NCBI GenBank assembly: GCA_035638075.1
Contig: DASRAU010000036.1
Coordinates: 167,738 to 231,737 of the forward strand
DNA from: DASRAU01 sp035638075
GTDB taxonomy: Bacteria > Acidobacteriota > Polarisedimenticolia > Gp22-AA2
Length of the DNA: 64,000 bases
Direction: 5' to 3'
Shown here: positions 53,185 to 62,048 of the stretch, piece by piece
Layout: each line of letters opens with the position of its first letter
Numbering within the stretch: the stretch's first letter is position 1
Notes under the pieces: model-generated
What the model was told of the DNA's origin: nothing
Databases searched by the model: none
The model's input: only the letters and a program-made list of their open reading frames with translations
Program-made: the position numbers and the translations under genes

Positions 53185-53206
53185 CGCGCCGGACGGAGCC
53201 GGCGCG
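53185..53206. terminator. GC-rich hairpin between convergent genes
   Basis: CGCGCCGG (53185-53192) pairs with CCGGCGCG (53199-53206) around a 6-base loop, between the + charged-helix gene and the - thioredoxin-like gene. It has no T-run; possibly a bidirectional terminator. Confidence 0.4.
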
Positions 53207-53209
53207 CCG

Positions 53210-54067
53210 CTACTTGATGGCGTTCATGATGCCGGCGATCTCCACCTCCGGCACCGACGACTCGAGGGCTCCGAGTCGGGTCACTTCCTTCCCCTCGTAC
53301 TTCACCATCACGGCCGGAATGCCCTGGATGTTCTTCCCTTCCCAGGGCCCTTTCTCCATCCCGAAGTTCTTCGGCACGCCGACGAGGGTCACCTTGATGT
53401 TGGGGTTGTTGGCGTCCTTCAAAACCCTGAGGAGCTTCGGCATGTACATCTTGCAGTGGGGGCACCAGGTCGCGAAGTAGGCCTCGATCTCGAGCGGCTT
53501 CTTCCACGCCTTGATCGAATCCATCGCCACGGCGTCGGGGGTGTAGGTCTTGATCCCCTCGCGGTACTCGATGCGGTCGGCCAGGAGCGCGTTCATGTCG
53601 ATCGGGCCGATGACGGGCGGGCGATCGAGCACCTTGAGGACCCGCACCTTGGCGTCGCCGGCCTGGAACCGCAAGACCGGGCCCTCGATCTCGAGGGCGG
53701 ACGACGCCCCGGCGCCCGCGGTGTCCACCTTCACGGTTCCTCCCGCGTCGGGGTGCACGTTGGCGCGCGGGATGGAGACCGCTTTGCGGTTCGGCATGTC
53801 GATGAGGTAGGTCATCGACTGGGACGGGATGTCGATCATGTGCTTGCCGCGGCTGTCCGACGAGGTCAGGAAGCGCGCGTCCTGCGGGTACTTGCCATCC
53901 ACCTCGACGCAGAAGTCGTAGATGGGGCGGCAGGTGATGGTGTCGGCCTGCGCCGGCGTGACCGCCGCGACGAAGAGAACCGGGGCGAGCCCGAGGAGGG
54001 CCGCGGCCGCGACCCCGAAGGTTCGCCGCGCGCCCGCAAATCCCGTCGATGTGATGGGGTTGTTCAT
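53210..54067 (-). CDS. Secreted thioredoxin-fold protein
   Basis: A 285-residue exported protein with a signal peptide (about residues 13-41), an N-terminal beta region (about 42-150) with two cysteines (CRPIYDFC), and a C-terminal thioredoxin fold with active site Cys202-Pro-His-Cys205 (TWCPHC). The CPHC signature is of the DsbA type. It probably reduces or forms disulfides of exported proteins. The start is ATG 54067, which overlaps the DoxX/MauE-like gene's stop. The paired arrangement suggests it works with that membrane protein. Confidence 0.8.
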   Translation of the reverse strand: MNNPITSTGFAGARRTFGVAAAALLGLAPVLFVAAVTPAQADTITCRPIYDFCVEVDGKYPQDARFLTSSDSRGKHMIDIPSQSMTYLIDMPNRKAVSIPRANVHPDAGGTVKVDTAGAGASSALEIEGPVLRFQAGDAKVRVLKVLDRPPVIGPIDMNALLADRIEYREGIKTYTPDAVAMDSIKAWKKPLEIEAYFATWCPHCKMYMPKLLRVLKDANNPNIKVTLVGVPKNFGMEKGPWEGKNIQGIPAVMVKYEGKEVTRLGALESSVPEVEIAGIMNAIK

Positions 54068-54966
54068 GAGGCCTTGGATGATAGCAGGTCGGCTTCCGGC
54101 GGGCGAGGCCCGGGGAAAATCCGCTCCACCCGCCCCCCCCGGACCAGGAAATAGATCGGCAGGCGGCGATAGAGGGGCTTGAGGGCCCCCCGGTCCATCG
54201 GGATGACGTCGAAGGCGGGGTAGGCCTCCCACAGGAAGGCGGCCTGCTCCTGCTCGGTCGAGGGCGTCAGCGCGACGATCGAGAACGGCGCGGGCTGCTC
54301 CTTGAGGGCGTTGAGCGACGCCGCAGCCGTCTTCGAGACCGGGTCGGTCATGTCGAGGATGGCGACGAGGGTCCCCTCGGGCCCCTCCTCGGGAAGCCGC
54401 AAGGCGATGCCGAGGTCGATCGCCGTCCTGCCCGTCTTCAGCGAGGTCACCAGCGGATCGAGGGGCAGCCTGGGTGAAGCGATGGCGAATCCCAGCATGG
54501 CCACGGCGGTCGCGGTGGTGAGGACCGCCGTCAGGCGGCGCCGGGACGCCTCCCACGCTCCGATCCCGAAAAAGATCAGGACCGCCAGCGCCAGGAAGCC
54601 GAGGTCTTCGAGAATCACCTGCTGGGGGGTGCGCTTGACGTAGGCCCCGAAACAGCCGCACGCCTCGACGCGACCGTGGCTCAACCCCCACGCCTCGAGC
54701 GCGATGAAGAAGACGAGCAGCCCTCCGGTCAGCGCCGCGGCCAGCCGCGGCCGCCAGCCGAGCAGCAGCGCGATGCCGAGCGTCGTCTCGAACGCGATGA
54801 GAAGCGGCGCCAGGAGCGCCGCTGCGCCGGGACCGACCACGTGGTACTCGGCGGTCTGGCGGGCGAACTCGGCGACATCGAGCGACTTGAGAACGCCCGC
54901 GGCGACGAAGATGACCCCGAGCAGAAGGCGCGCCACGTGGGCGGTGATGCGAAGCACCCGCGTCAT
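54064..54966 (-). CDS. DoxX/MauE-family membrane protein with a thioredoxin-like tail
   Basis: A 300-residue protein. Residues about 1-165 form four to five membrane helices of the MauE/DoxX type (LLLGVIFVAAGVLKSLD start, conserved HGRVEACGCFGAYVKRT between helices 3 and 4). Residues about 190-300 are a soluble domain with thioredoxin-like strands (LVAILDMTDPVSKTAA, LPIYFLVRGGRVERIFPG) but no CxxC. MauE-like proteins pair with thioredoxin-fold partners, which fits the coupled gene downstream; the CGCF pair may carry electrons to it. Probably a disulfide-relay pair; substrates unknown. Confidence 0.75.
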   Translation of the reverse strand: MTRVLRITAHVARLLLGVIFVAAGVLKSLDVAEFARQTAEYHVVGPGAAALLAPLLIAFETTLGIALLLGWRPRLAAALTGGLLVFFIALEAWGLSHGRVEACGCFGAYVKRTPQQVILEDLGFLALAVLIFFGIGAWEASRRRLTAVLTTATAVAMLGFAIASPRLPLDPLVTSLKTGRTAIDLGIALRLPEEGPEGTLVAILDMTDPVSKTAAASLNALKEQPAPFSIVALTPSTEQEQAAFLWEAYPAFDVIPMDRGALKPLYRRLPIYFLVRGGRVERIFPGPRPPEADLLSSKAS

Positions 54967-54969
54967 GCT

Positions 54970-56373
54970 TCAGGGACCGTAGTCGATGAATCCCGGATTG
55001 AGGATGCCGTCGGGGTCATAGGTCTGCTTCATTCGACAGACATCGGCCCATTTGGTTCCGAAATGCTGCTTCCAGCGCGGCCGGTCGAACTCGATGAAGC
55101 CCGACAGGTAGCGCTTGGCCCCCGCCTGCATGCTGGCGTCCGACGCCGCGTTGAGCCGCGGCTTGACGAACGGCAGGATGTCGGGCGGCAATCCCGGCAG
55201 GATCCCGAAGCCCATCACGAGAGGCGTCTTCGGCGTCATGAACAGCGGCACGCTCGAAGTCGTGCCGCGGCACGGCCACAGGAGGACGTGCCCACCGCCC
55301 AGCGCCGTCGGTGGCAGGTTCTGCAGCACCTGCGTGATGTAGGGAAGCGTCGCGGGCCAGGGGAGGATCGTCTCCATCCACGGGTGCGCGCCGGCCCAGT
55401 AGCCGCTGCGGTGCCAGACGGCGAACAGCGGCTCGAGCCGCGCCGCGAAGTAGAACAGGTCCTGGTCCTCGACGTGCACCTTCCGGTACGGCTGCAACCC
55501 TTGAAGACGCGCGGCGTCGTCCGGCGGCGACTTCGGGTCGAACTCCACCGTCAGGTGCAGCGGGAAGAACCAGGCGGCGAAGGCCTCCTTCGTCTGCCCG
55601 GCCCAGCGGAAGCCCTGCGGGGCCGGCACGCACCACGACTCGAGGAAGTCGACCCGGTCCTGGTCGATGACGAGCTGCATGTCGCGCATGATCGCGCCCA
55701 GGTCGTCGTAGAGCAGGTAGTAGGTGCGCGTCTTCTGGAGGCAGGTGCGCAGCTTCAGCCGTGCCTTGGTGATCACGCCGAACTGCCCGAGACCCGAGCG
55801 GACACCGTCCCACAGGTCCTGGTTCTGCGTCGGGCTGCACGTGACGACGTCGCCTTTCCCCGTGACCGCTTCGATCTCGAGGACGTTGTCCCCCTGCGCG
55901 CCGTGGCGGAACGACGCCACGCCGAGCCCCGCGACCGAGAGCGTGCCGCCGATGGTGACGCCCAGGTTGTTCGTCAGGACCGGCGGGATGAGACCCTGCG
56001 GCACGGTCTGCTTGACCAGCGTCTCCCACTTCACCCCCGCGCCGCACTGCACGGAGGGGCCGGCGGAGGACGTCGCCGGCTCGATCGCCTCGACCGCGTT
56101 GAGCGACGTGAGGTCGAGCGCGATGCCCCCGTCGGTGAGCGCCTGGCCGGTCTGCGTGTGCGCCTCGCCGCGCGAGGCGACCGGCACCGAGTTCTTGCGC
56201 GCGTACCGGATGACCGCCGCCACGTCGGCCGAGGAGGCCGGCCGCACCACGACCCCCGGCACGCGGCGGATCATCCGGCCGAAATCGCCGCTCCTCGCCT
56301 CGCGCGCCGCCGCGTCGTCGAGGACTTCTCCCTGGACCAGTGCTTTCAGATCCTGCGACAGGCTCGCCGGCAT
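54970..56373 (-). CDS. FAD-linked oxidoreductase of the cytokinin-dehydrogenase-like family
   Basis: A 467-residue protein with the PCMH/FAD_binding_4 domain in residues about 25-215: VVVRPASSADVAAVIRYARK, and His72 (SRGEAHTQTGQA) at the place of the FAD-linked histidine. The signature GGTLSVAGLGVASFRHGAQ followed by LEIEAVTGKGDVVTCSPTQN and GLGQFGVITKARL closely resembles cytokinin dehydrogenase. Bacterial relatives act on varied alcohols, and the true substrate is unknown. No signal peptide is evident. It lies three bases from the DoxX/MauE gene stop on the same strand. Confidence 0.8.
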   Translation of the reverse strand: MPASLSQDLKALVQGEVLDDAAAREARSGDFGRMIRRVPGVVVRPASSADVAAVIRYARKNSVPVASRGEAHTQTGQALTDGGIALDLTSLNAVEAIEPATSSAGPSVQCGAGVKWETLVKQTVPQGLIPPVLTNNLGVTIGGTLSVAGLGVASFRHGAQGDNVLEIEAVTGKGDVVTCSPTQNQDLWDGVRSGLGQFGVITKARLKLRTCLQKTRTYYLLYDDLGAIMRDMQLVIDQDRVDFLESWCVPAPQGFRWAGQTKEAFAAWFFPLHLTVEFDPKSPPDDAARLQGLQPYRKVHVEDQDLFYFAARLEPLFAVWHRSGYWAGAHPWMETILPWPATLPYITQVLQNLPPTALGGGHVLLWPCRGTTSSVPLFMTPKTPLVMGFGILPGLPPDILPFVKPRLNAASDASMQAGAKRYLSGFIEFDRPRWKQHFGTKWADVCRMKQTYDPDGILNPGFIDYGP

Positions 56374-56483
56374 CCGTTCTCCGCGCTCTCGGGGGCCCCC
56401 CGGCCCGTTCAGAAACTCAAGGAAGGCCGCGCATGATACGGGATCGAAGGGACCGGTTCAAGAAAGGGTTAGACTCACCGGCC

Positions 56484-57380
56484 ATGTTCGAGCCCCCCAT
56501 CGCCGTTTGGCATCGCCTCGTGCGGCTGGGCGCCGCCTTCGGCCTCGTCGCCGCCCTCGGCTCCGGGACCGGGGTGCAGGCGCAGACGCCCGGGACGTCC
56601 GCGCCCCCGGTGGCCTTCGCGCGGCCCACGCCGGAGGAGCTCCAGGCCGTCACCGAGAACGGGCGGCGCATCGCCGCCTATCACGAGGCGGTCGCGAAGA
56701 GCCGCGCCGCCCTCGCGGCACAGCATCCCGAAGTGGCGGAGGCGCGGGCGGTCGTCGTCGATCGCAACGGCGTGCCGCACGTCAGCTTTTTCCTCAGGGA
56801 CGAGACGGGTCCCCAGCCACGGTGGGTGCTGATCGCCGACGTCGTCTACCAGGCGCGCGCCGGGGAGGTGGGGGCGACCGTCTTCCCCGATCGCGCCAAG
56901 GCTCCGCCGGCGGATGCCGTGACCCACCTGCGCGCCATCGAGGCGGCCCGGGCCGGGGCGACGACGAAGCCGGGCGGCCCCATCGCACCCTGGGACGAGG
57001 CGGTCTTCAAGGAGAAGACCGGTGGAGCGTACGTCGTGTACCTCCAGACGCAGGCCGCTCCGAACACCGCCCGCTTCGGTTCGGACGCCCGCCTGCGCAT
57101 CAGCGGCGACGGAATGCAGGTGGGAGAGATGATCGTCCTGCACGGCGAGACGACGACGGTCCCGGTGCCGGCCCGTGCCGGAGCGTCGCCGACCCTGCAC
57201 TCGCACGCGCAGGGCGACCTGCCGACCGACACCGACGTCGCGGTCGTGCTCGAGCACCCGACGATCGCGCCGCACCTCATCCTGACGCCGCACCACATGT
57301 TCCGCATCGAGCCGGATGGCCGCGTCAGCTACCTGGGCCCGAACGCCGTTCCGCCTGCCGCGCCCGGAGGCAGCCGTTAA
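56484..57380 (+). CDS. Secreted protein of unknown function
   Basis: A 298-residue protein with a signal peptide (about residues 12-34, ending VQAQT). The rest is mixed alpha/beta with no recognised domain; a His-rich stretch (IAPHLILTPHHMFRIEP) is near the end. ATG 56484 was chosen over starts further upstream because the signal peptide begins there. The next gene, a lipoprotein, overlaps or follows immediately. Confidence 0.65.
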   Translation: MFEPPIAVWHRLVRLGAAFGLVAALGSGTGVQAQTPGTSAPPVAFARPTPEELQAVTENGRRIAAYHEAVAKSRAALAAQHPEVAEARAVVVDRNGVPHVSFFLRDETGPQPRWVLIADVVYQARAGEVGATVFPDRAKAPPADAVTHLRAIEAARAGATTKPGGPIAPWDEAVFKEKTGGAYVVYLQTQAAPNTARFGSDARLRISGDGMQVGEMIVLHGETTTVPVPARAGASPTLHSHAQGDLPTDTDVAVVLEHPTIAPHLILTPHHMFRIEPDGRVSYLGPNAVPPAAPGGSR

Positions 57381-58224
57381 TCGCATCGCATTGCTTCTCG
57401 CCGCGGGATTCGCGCTTCTCTCCGCCGGCTGCGCCGGCCGGGCGGAGGAGAAGGATCCGATCGTGGCGCGGGTGGAGATGGCGACGCGCGACGAGAAGGC
57501 GCAGCGCGCCATGGCGGCGCTCTTGTCCTCGTGCGGCGGCTACGAGGTGTGGCAGGGGATGCGCGAGGCGGAATACCGCTACCGCTTCCAGTTCTTCGGC
57601 GGCGACCCGCAGCCGCGCCTGGTGCGCGTCCAGAAGCACTGGCTGTCGCTCGATGACGAGGTGCACTTGCGGATGCAGGACCTCGAGGGAGCCGACCCGA
57701 TCGAGGCGCGGCTCGATCTCGACAAGGTCGCGCTCCTGCGCGCCGGGCAGCCGTTCGACGACCCGTCGCAGTCGGAGTTCCAGCGCGCCTTCGGGCGCCA
57801 GGTGCGCTGGGAGTTCCTGACCCCCTGGACATTCCTGCAAAGCGGGATCCTCCTGGAGTCGCACGGGGTGCGCACGCCGCCGACGGCGGGGAAGGTGCCT
57901 CCGGGGCCGTGCGACGTCATCCGCGTGCGCTTCGAGCGCCCGATGGAGGGAGGCGGCACCGACGACTGGCACGACGTCTACATCAGCGGCCGCAGCCACC
58001 TGGTGGAGGAGATCGTCACCTACCGCTCGTCGGCGAACCAGTACCGCCTGTCGGTCTGGTCTGATCACCGCGACTTCGACGGCCTGCGCGTCGCCACCCG
58101 CCGCGAGACCTACGCCTCCGACGAAGCGGCGACGGTGGGTCCGCTCCAGGCGGTGGCGGAGTACTCGGACATCCGTTTCACCCGGCGCGACGCCGCCGAG
58201 CCGACGCCTTCCGCCGCCCGCTGA
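57316..58224 (+). CDS. Lipoprotein of unknown function; start uncertain
   Basis: A 302-residue protein counted from ATG 57316. The lipobox LSAGC ends at Cys39 from that start, a rather long leader. The best signal peptide would begin near base 57376, where the codon is GTT, with GGAGG (57366-57370) correctly spaced; TTG 57391 is the nearest standard start after it. The body is beta-rich (repeated WRE, RYRF, VRVQKHW segments), like the DUF6503-type lipoproteins of Bacteroidetes and Acidobacteria, which is a weak resemblance. It is probably in one transcript with the gene before it. Confidence 0.6.
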   Translation: MAASATWARTPFRLPRPEAAVNRIALLLAAGFALLSAGCAGRAEEKDPIVARVEMATRDEKAQRAMAALLSSCGGYEVWQGMREAEYRYRFQFFGGDPQPRLVRVQKHWLSLDDEVHLRMQDLEGADPIEARLDLDKVALLRAGQPFDDPSQSEFQRAFGRQVRWEFLTPWTFLQSGILLESHGVRTPPTAGKVPPGPCDVIRVRFERPMEGGGTDDWHDVYISGRSHLVEEIVTYRSSANQYRLSVWSDHRDFDGLRVATRRETYASDEAATVGPLQAVAEYSDIRFTRRDAAEPTPSAAR

Positions 58225-58278
58225 TCGGCTAAAATCCCCCTCGCATCCAACAACAAGGTCCCACGGGGAGATTCCGCC

Positions 58279-59622
58279 ATGTCGAGCCTCGACGCCATCA
58301 CGAGCCGCTATCTCGAACGGACGAAGAAATCGCGCGAGGCCCACGACCGTGCCAAGGCCCTGCTGCCGCGGGGCGTCTCCTCGAACTTCCGGGCGGTCGA
58401 TCCGAACCCGATCTTCGTCGAAACCGCCGTCGGCACGACCATCACCGACCTCGACGGCAACCGCTACGTGGACTTCGGGATGGCGTTCGGCGCCATGATG
58501 GCGGGCCACGCCCATCCCAAGGTCGTCGCGGCGGTCGAGCGCCAGGTGAAGCGCGGCACGCTGCACGCCATGCCGCACCGTCTCGAAGCGGTGGTGGCGG
58601 AGGAACTGGCGCAGCGCTTCGGCCAGGAGCAGTGGCGCTTCGCCAACTCCGGCACCGAGGCGACCATGCACGCCATCCGCCTGGCGCGCGGCGCGACGGC
58701 CCGGCCCGGTGTGATCAAGTTCGAGGGGGCGTACCACGGCGCGCACGACACCGTGCTCGTCTCCACCAAGCCGCCGCTCGGCCGCGTCGGCCTGCGCCAG
58801 GCGCCCGCCTCGGTGCCGGCGAGCGAGGGGATTCCGCCTGGGACGATCCAGCACACGCACGTCGCCCAGTTCAACGATCTCGACTCGGTGCGCCGTCGCT
58901 TCGAGGAGAACCTCAACCGTGTCGCCTGCGTCATCGTCGAGCCGATCATGCTCAACATGGGCGTGACCGAGCCCGAGCCCGCCTTCCTGCCGGGGCTGCG
59001 CGACGTCTGCGACAAGTACGGCGCGCTGCTCATCTTCGACGAGGTGAAGACCGGCGTGAAGATCGCCCGCGGCGGCGCGAGCGAGTACTACAAGGTCCGC
59101 CCCGACATCGTCTGCCTGGCGAAGGCGATCGGCGGGGGACTGCCGCTCGCCGCCTTCGGCGCCTCCGCGGCCCTGATGGAGGAGATCAACTCCTTCCGCG
59201 TCATGCACGTCGGCACCTACGCCAGCAATCCGCTGACGCTGGCGGCGGCCGAGGCGACGCTGAAAGAGGTCCTGACCGACGACGCGTACAAGCAGGTCTT
59301 CGCGCTGAACCGCAGGCTCGTGGACGGCTACGCCGCGCTCGTGCGCGAGCACGGCCTGCCCGCCTACGCCAACGGCGTCGGCGGCATGGGCACGGTGAAC
59401 TTCCGCAAGGACAAAATGCGCGACTACCGGGACTGGGCGACGGCGGACAAGACCATGTCGCACGCTTTCTGGCTCGGCATGATGAACGAGGGGATCATCC
59501 CGCAGCCCCCCGGTCCCGACGAGCAGTGGACCATCTCGGTGCAGCACACCGACGCCGACGTGGACGCCCACCTCAAGGCGTTCGCGAAGGTGGCGCCGCT
59601 GCTCAAGAAGCTCGCCGGATAG
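58279..59622 (+). CDS. HemL-like glutamate-1-semialdehyde aminomutase family protein
   Basis: A 447-residue PLP enzyme of aminotransferase class III. GSA-aminomutase-like features are ANSGTEATMHAIRLARG, FEGAYHGAHDT, DEVKTG and the Schiff-base Lys282 in LAKAIGGGLPLAAFGA. HemL proper makes 5-aminolevulinate for heme; this sequence is longer at the N-terminus and has no hem genes near it, so it may be one of the many HemL-like enzymes with other substrates. TAAAAT at 58230-58235 and GGGGAG near 58266 precede it. Its end overlaps the convergent phosphatase gene by 20 bases. Confidence 0.8.
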   Translation: MSSLDAITSRYLERTKKSREAHDRAKALLPRGVSSNFRAVDPNPIFVETAVGTTITDLDGNRYVDFGMAFGAMMAGHAHPKVVAAVERQVKRGTLHAMPHRLEAVVAEELAQRFGQEQWRFANSGTEATMHAIRLARGATARPGVIKFEGAYHGAHDTVLVSTKPPLGRVGLRQAPASVPASEGIPPGTIQHTHVAQFNDLDSVRRRFEENLNRVACVIVEPIMLNMGVTEPEPAFLPGLRDVCDKYGALLIFDEVKTGVKIARGGASEYYKVRPDIVCLAKAIGGGLPLAAFGASAALMEEINSFRVMHVGTYASNPLTLAAAEATLKEVLTDDAYKQVFALNRRLVDGYAALVREHGLPAYANGVGGMGTVNFRKDKMRDYRDWATADKTMSHAFWLGMMNEGIIPQPPGPDEQWTISVQHTDADVDAHLKAFAKVAPLLKKLAG

Positions 59623-60589
59623 CCATCAGCGACAGGTCGTCTGTCGGGCGGGAGCCGCGCAGGAAATCGGACAGCGACAGCAGGCAGGCGTCGGCCAGCG
59701 CGCGCGGTGCGAGGTCCCGGTGCTTCGTCAGCAGGTCGGTGAGGCGGGTCGCGCCGAACTCGCTGTCGCCGCCGTCGCGCGCCTCGACCAGCCCGTCGGT
59801 GTAGAGGAACAGCGTGTCACCGGGCTCCAGCCGCACGGTCGCGGTCTCGTAGCGGCGGTCGCCGATCATGCCGATGGGCAGGCCGCTCTGCTCGAGTGTC
59901 TCGATGCGGTCGCGCCGCGCCACGAGCGGCGGCCAGTGGCCGGCATTGACGATCTCCACCTCGCCGCCGCGCCGCGCCCGGCCGCACACCAGCGTCGCGT
60001 ACTGCGACGGCAGGTGGCTGTCGAGGAGCAGCCGGTTCTGCCGCGCCAGGATCTCCGGCAGGGGCAGGCCGACCTGGATGAGGCTGCGGAACGACGCGTT
60101 CAGGTGCGCCATCAGGAGCGCCGCCGAGATCCCCTTGCCGGAAACATCGGCGACCGCGAAGTACAAATCGCCGTCGCCGTTGCCGGTCGTGACGAGATCG
60201 CAGTAGTCGCCGCTCACCGGGCCGGCCGGCTGGTAGCGGTAGTGCGCCTCGAAGCCGGCGGCGTGGACGTCCTGCGCCGGGAGCAGGCCCCGCTGGATGC
60301 GCTGCGCCGTGTCGAGGTCGTGCTGCAGGGCCGCCTGCTGCTGGTCGTTCAACTGGCACAGGCAGTACTCGGCGAAGGGATTGCGCAGGAGGTCTGCCTC
60401 GTCGATGTCGGTGTGGCAGACCGTGCAGGTGCCGTAGGTGTGGTTCTCCATCCGCCGCAAGGCCGAGTCGACCTGCTCGACGAGACTCACGAGGTCGTCG
60501 AGCGTGCCGCGTTCCTCGACCGCCTCCTCGAGCCGCTTGCGCCGATCGATGAGCTTGGTCCGGAGAGATGCTGCGGTCTCGGGGCTCAT
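59603..60589 (-). CDS. DksA/TraR-type zinc finger fused to a SpoIIE/PP2C phosphatase
   Basis: A 328-residue protein. Residues about 1-85 are a DksA/TraR-like module: a coiled-coil of Arg/Glu-rich helix then Cys55, Cys58, Cys76 and Cys78. The last pair is CxC, not the usual CxxC. Residues about 92-328 are a SpoIIE (PP2C-like) Ser phosphatase with GDYCDLV, VADVSGKG and LFLYTDGLVEA metal-binding Asp sites. PP2C domains often control anti-sigma factor switches; a DksA-like part could tie it to RNA polymerase. The start is ATG 60589. TATAAT lies 18 bases upstream (60613-60608). Confidence 0.85.
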   Translation of the reverse strand: MSPETAASLRTKLIDRRKRLEEAVEERGTLDDLVSLVEQVDSALRRMENHTYGTCTVCHTDIDEADLLRNPFAEYCLCQLNDQQQAALQHDLDTAQRIQRGLLPAQDVHAAGFEAHYRYQPAGPVSGDYCDLVTTGNGDGDLYFAVADVSGKGISAALLMAHLNASFRSLIQVGLPLPEILARQNRLLLDSHLPSQYATLVCGRARRGGEVEIVNAGHWPPLVARRDRIETLEQSGLPIGMIGDRRYETATVRLEPGDTLFLYTDGLVEARDGGDSEFGATRLTDLLTKHRDLAPRALADACLLSLSDFLRGSRPTDDLSLMAIRRAS

Positions 60590-60641
60590 GGGGAAAACCT
60601 GCCCCGGATTATAGAAGAAAAGGGAGGGGAGGAGAGCGGAA

Positions 60642-61418
60642 TCAGGAGCCGGAGAGGGCTCCCGCAAGTCCGAGGCCGATCCCGATGACGATGGCGATCG
60701 GAACCAGGAGCAGGAGACCGCCGAGAAGCGCGGCTCCGAGCGCCCGCCACGCCGAGAAGCCGTGCGCCTCGCCGAGGCACTTGAGGACGACGATGAAGCG
60801 CCAGATGGCGATGACGCCCCCGAGGAACTGCGCCGGCCCGACCAGCATCATCCCGACCGGGTCATCGAGCATCGGCTCGGCGCTCAGCCGGAAGGCGTCC
60901 AGGCCGAGGTAGGCGAGCATCGGCAGCCACAGCAGCACGCCCCACAGCGAAAGCACGTTCGGCCAGGCGGAGGCCGCCCTCACCTCCACGAAGTTGCCCC
61001 GGCCCCCGATCCATCGCCCGGTCAGCCAGACGAGGAACGAGCCGAAATAGAGGCCGATCAAGCCGACGGCGACGCCGGCGAAGCCCTTGAAGACGACCAT
61101 CGTTCCCGGGGAGACGCCGGAGAGCGGGCGCACGGAGGGAATGGGCGCGAAGAGGAACTCGGCGACGCCTCCGAGAATGGCCAGCGCGTGCACCCAGGCG
61201 CGCGGATTGGTGTCGAGGATCTGGCGCATGGTGGCGCGCGGCCGGGTCCACATCGACAGCCACGGATTGAGCGGCTCGCGGGCTGGAACCATCGGCGGCA
61301 CGAGCGGCGGCGGCATCGCGGCGACGGGTTCGGTCGCGGCGGCGGGCTCCGTCGCGGGATCGGGAACGGCCGGGGGCCAGGGGGGCGGAGCGTCGGTCGG
61401 CGGGGGAACGTCGTTCAT
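60642..61418 (-). CDS. Yip1-family membrane protein
   Basis: A 258-residue protein with a Pro/Ala-rich cytoplasmic N-terminus (about residues 1-48) and about five membrane helices from residue 70 on. The Yip1 entry motif NPWLSMWTRPRATMRQIL is at residues 51-68. Bacterial Yip1 proteins have no known role. It lies 53 bases before the phosphatase gene on the same strand. Confidence 0.82.
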   Translation of the reverse strand: MNDVPPPTDAPPPWPPAVPDPATEPAAATEPVAAMPPPLVPPMVPAREPLNPWLSMWTRPRATMRQILDTNPRAWVHALAILGGVAEFLFAPIPSVRPLSGVSPGTMVVFKGFAGVAVGLIGLYFGSFLVWLTGRWIGGRGNFVEVRAASAWPNVLSLWGVLLWLPMLAYLGLDAFRLSAEPMLDDPVGMMLVGPAQFLGGVIAIWRFIVVLKCLGEAHGFSAWRALGAALLGGLLLLVPIAIVIGIGLGLAGALSGS

Positions 61419-61527
61419 CGCGACAACGTCTCCGGGGAGCGGAGGGAAGCGCTGCGACTGCGCCTCCCGCCCGCGGCGGCGACGAGCGCGGCCGCGGGCG
61501 GGAGGGGATTTTCGCGGGTGAGGCGGG

Positions 61528-61800
61528 CTACGCCTTGAGGTGCTTGTTGACGAGCTTGGTCATCTCGAACATGTTGACCTTGCCCTTGCCGCCGAAGACC
61601 TTCTTCAGAGAATCGTCGGCGTTGATCATCCGCCGGTTCTTCGCGTCCTGAAGCTTGTGCTTCTTGATGTACTCCCAGAGCTTCTTCGTCACCTGGGTCC
61701 GAGGCATCGCCTTCGAGCCGATCACCTCGGCGAGCGCGGCGCTCGGGGTCATCGGCTTCATGAATGCTGCACTCGGCTTGCGACCCTTCTTTGCGGCCAT
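61528..61800 (-). CDS. SWIB/MDM2-domain protein
   Basis: A 90-residue basic protein that is almost entirely a SWIB domain (about residues 15-88: MTPSAALAEVIGSKAMPRTQ, VTKKLWEYIKKHKLQD, MINADDSLKKVFGGK). In eukaryotes SWIB/MDM2 domains bind proteins in chromatin remodelling; in bacteria they appear as small stand-alone or topoisomerase-linked proteins. AGGAGG lies six bases before the ATG. It may bind nucleoid proteins or DNA, as its lysine-rich N-terminus suggests. Confidence 0.88.
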   Translation of the reverse strand: MAAKKGRKPSAAFMKPMTPSAALAEVIGSKAMPRTQVTKKLWEYIKKHKLQDAKNRRMINADDSLKKVFGGKGKVNMFEMTKLVNKHLKA

Positions 61801-62048
61801 CTGCACCTCCTGAGTTCACTGCCGGTCGGGATGAACTGCCGTCGAGACGGCGAGACTCTAGCACGGAAGACGCGTGTCAAGCCGCAATTCTCATAGAGGG
61901 AATGAGGTCCCTTCCGAGGGGGAATCCGGGGACAGCCGTGCGGCGCAGGGTGCGCGGGGGCACAGAGTGTGCGCTTGCGCCGCCGCGGCGCATCGCGGAC
62001 AATCCGCCCGCCGACGGTCGGCGCCGCCCCCACCGTCGATGACGACCG

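Noticed and set aside
61855..61880. Promoter for the SWIB gene (TTGACA at 61880-61875, TAGAGT at 61860-61855, minus strand)
   Set aside because: The -35 box is perfect, but the spacing is only 14 bases, too short for a usual sigma70 promoter.
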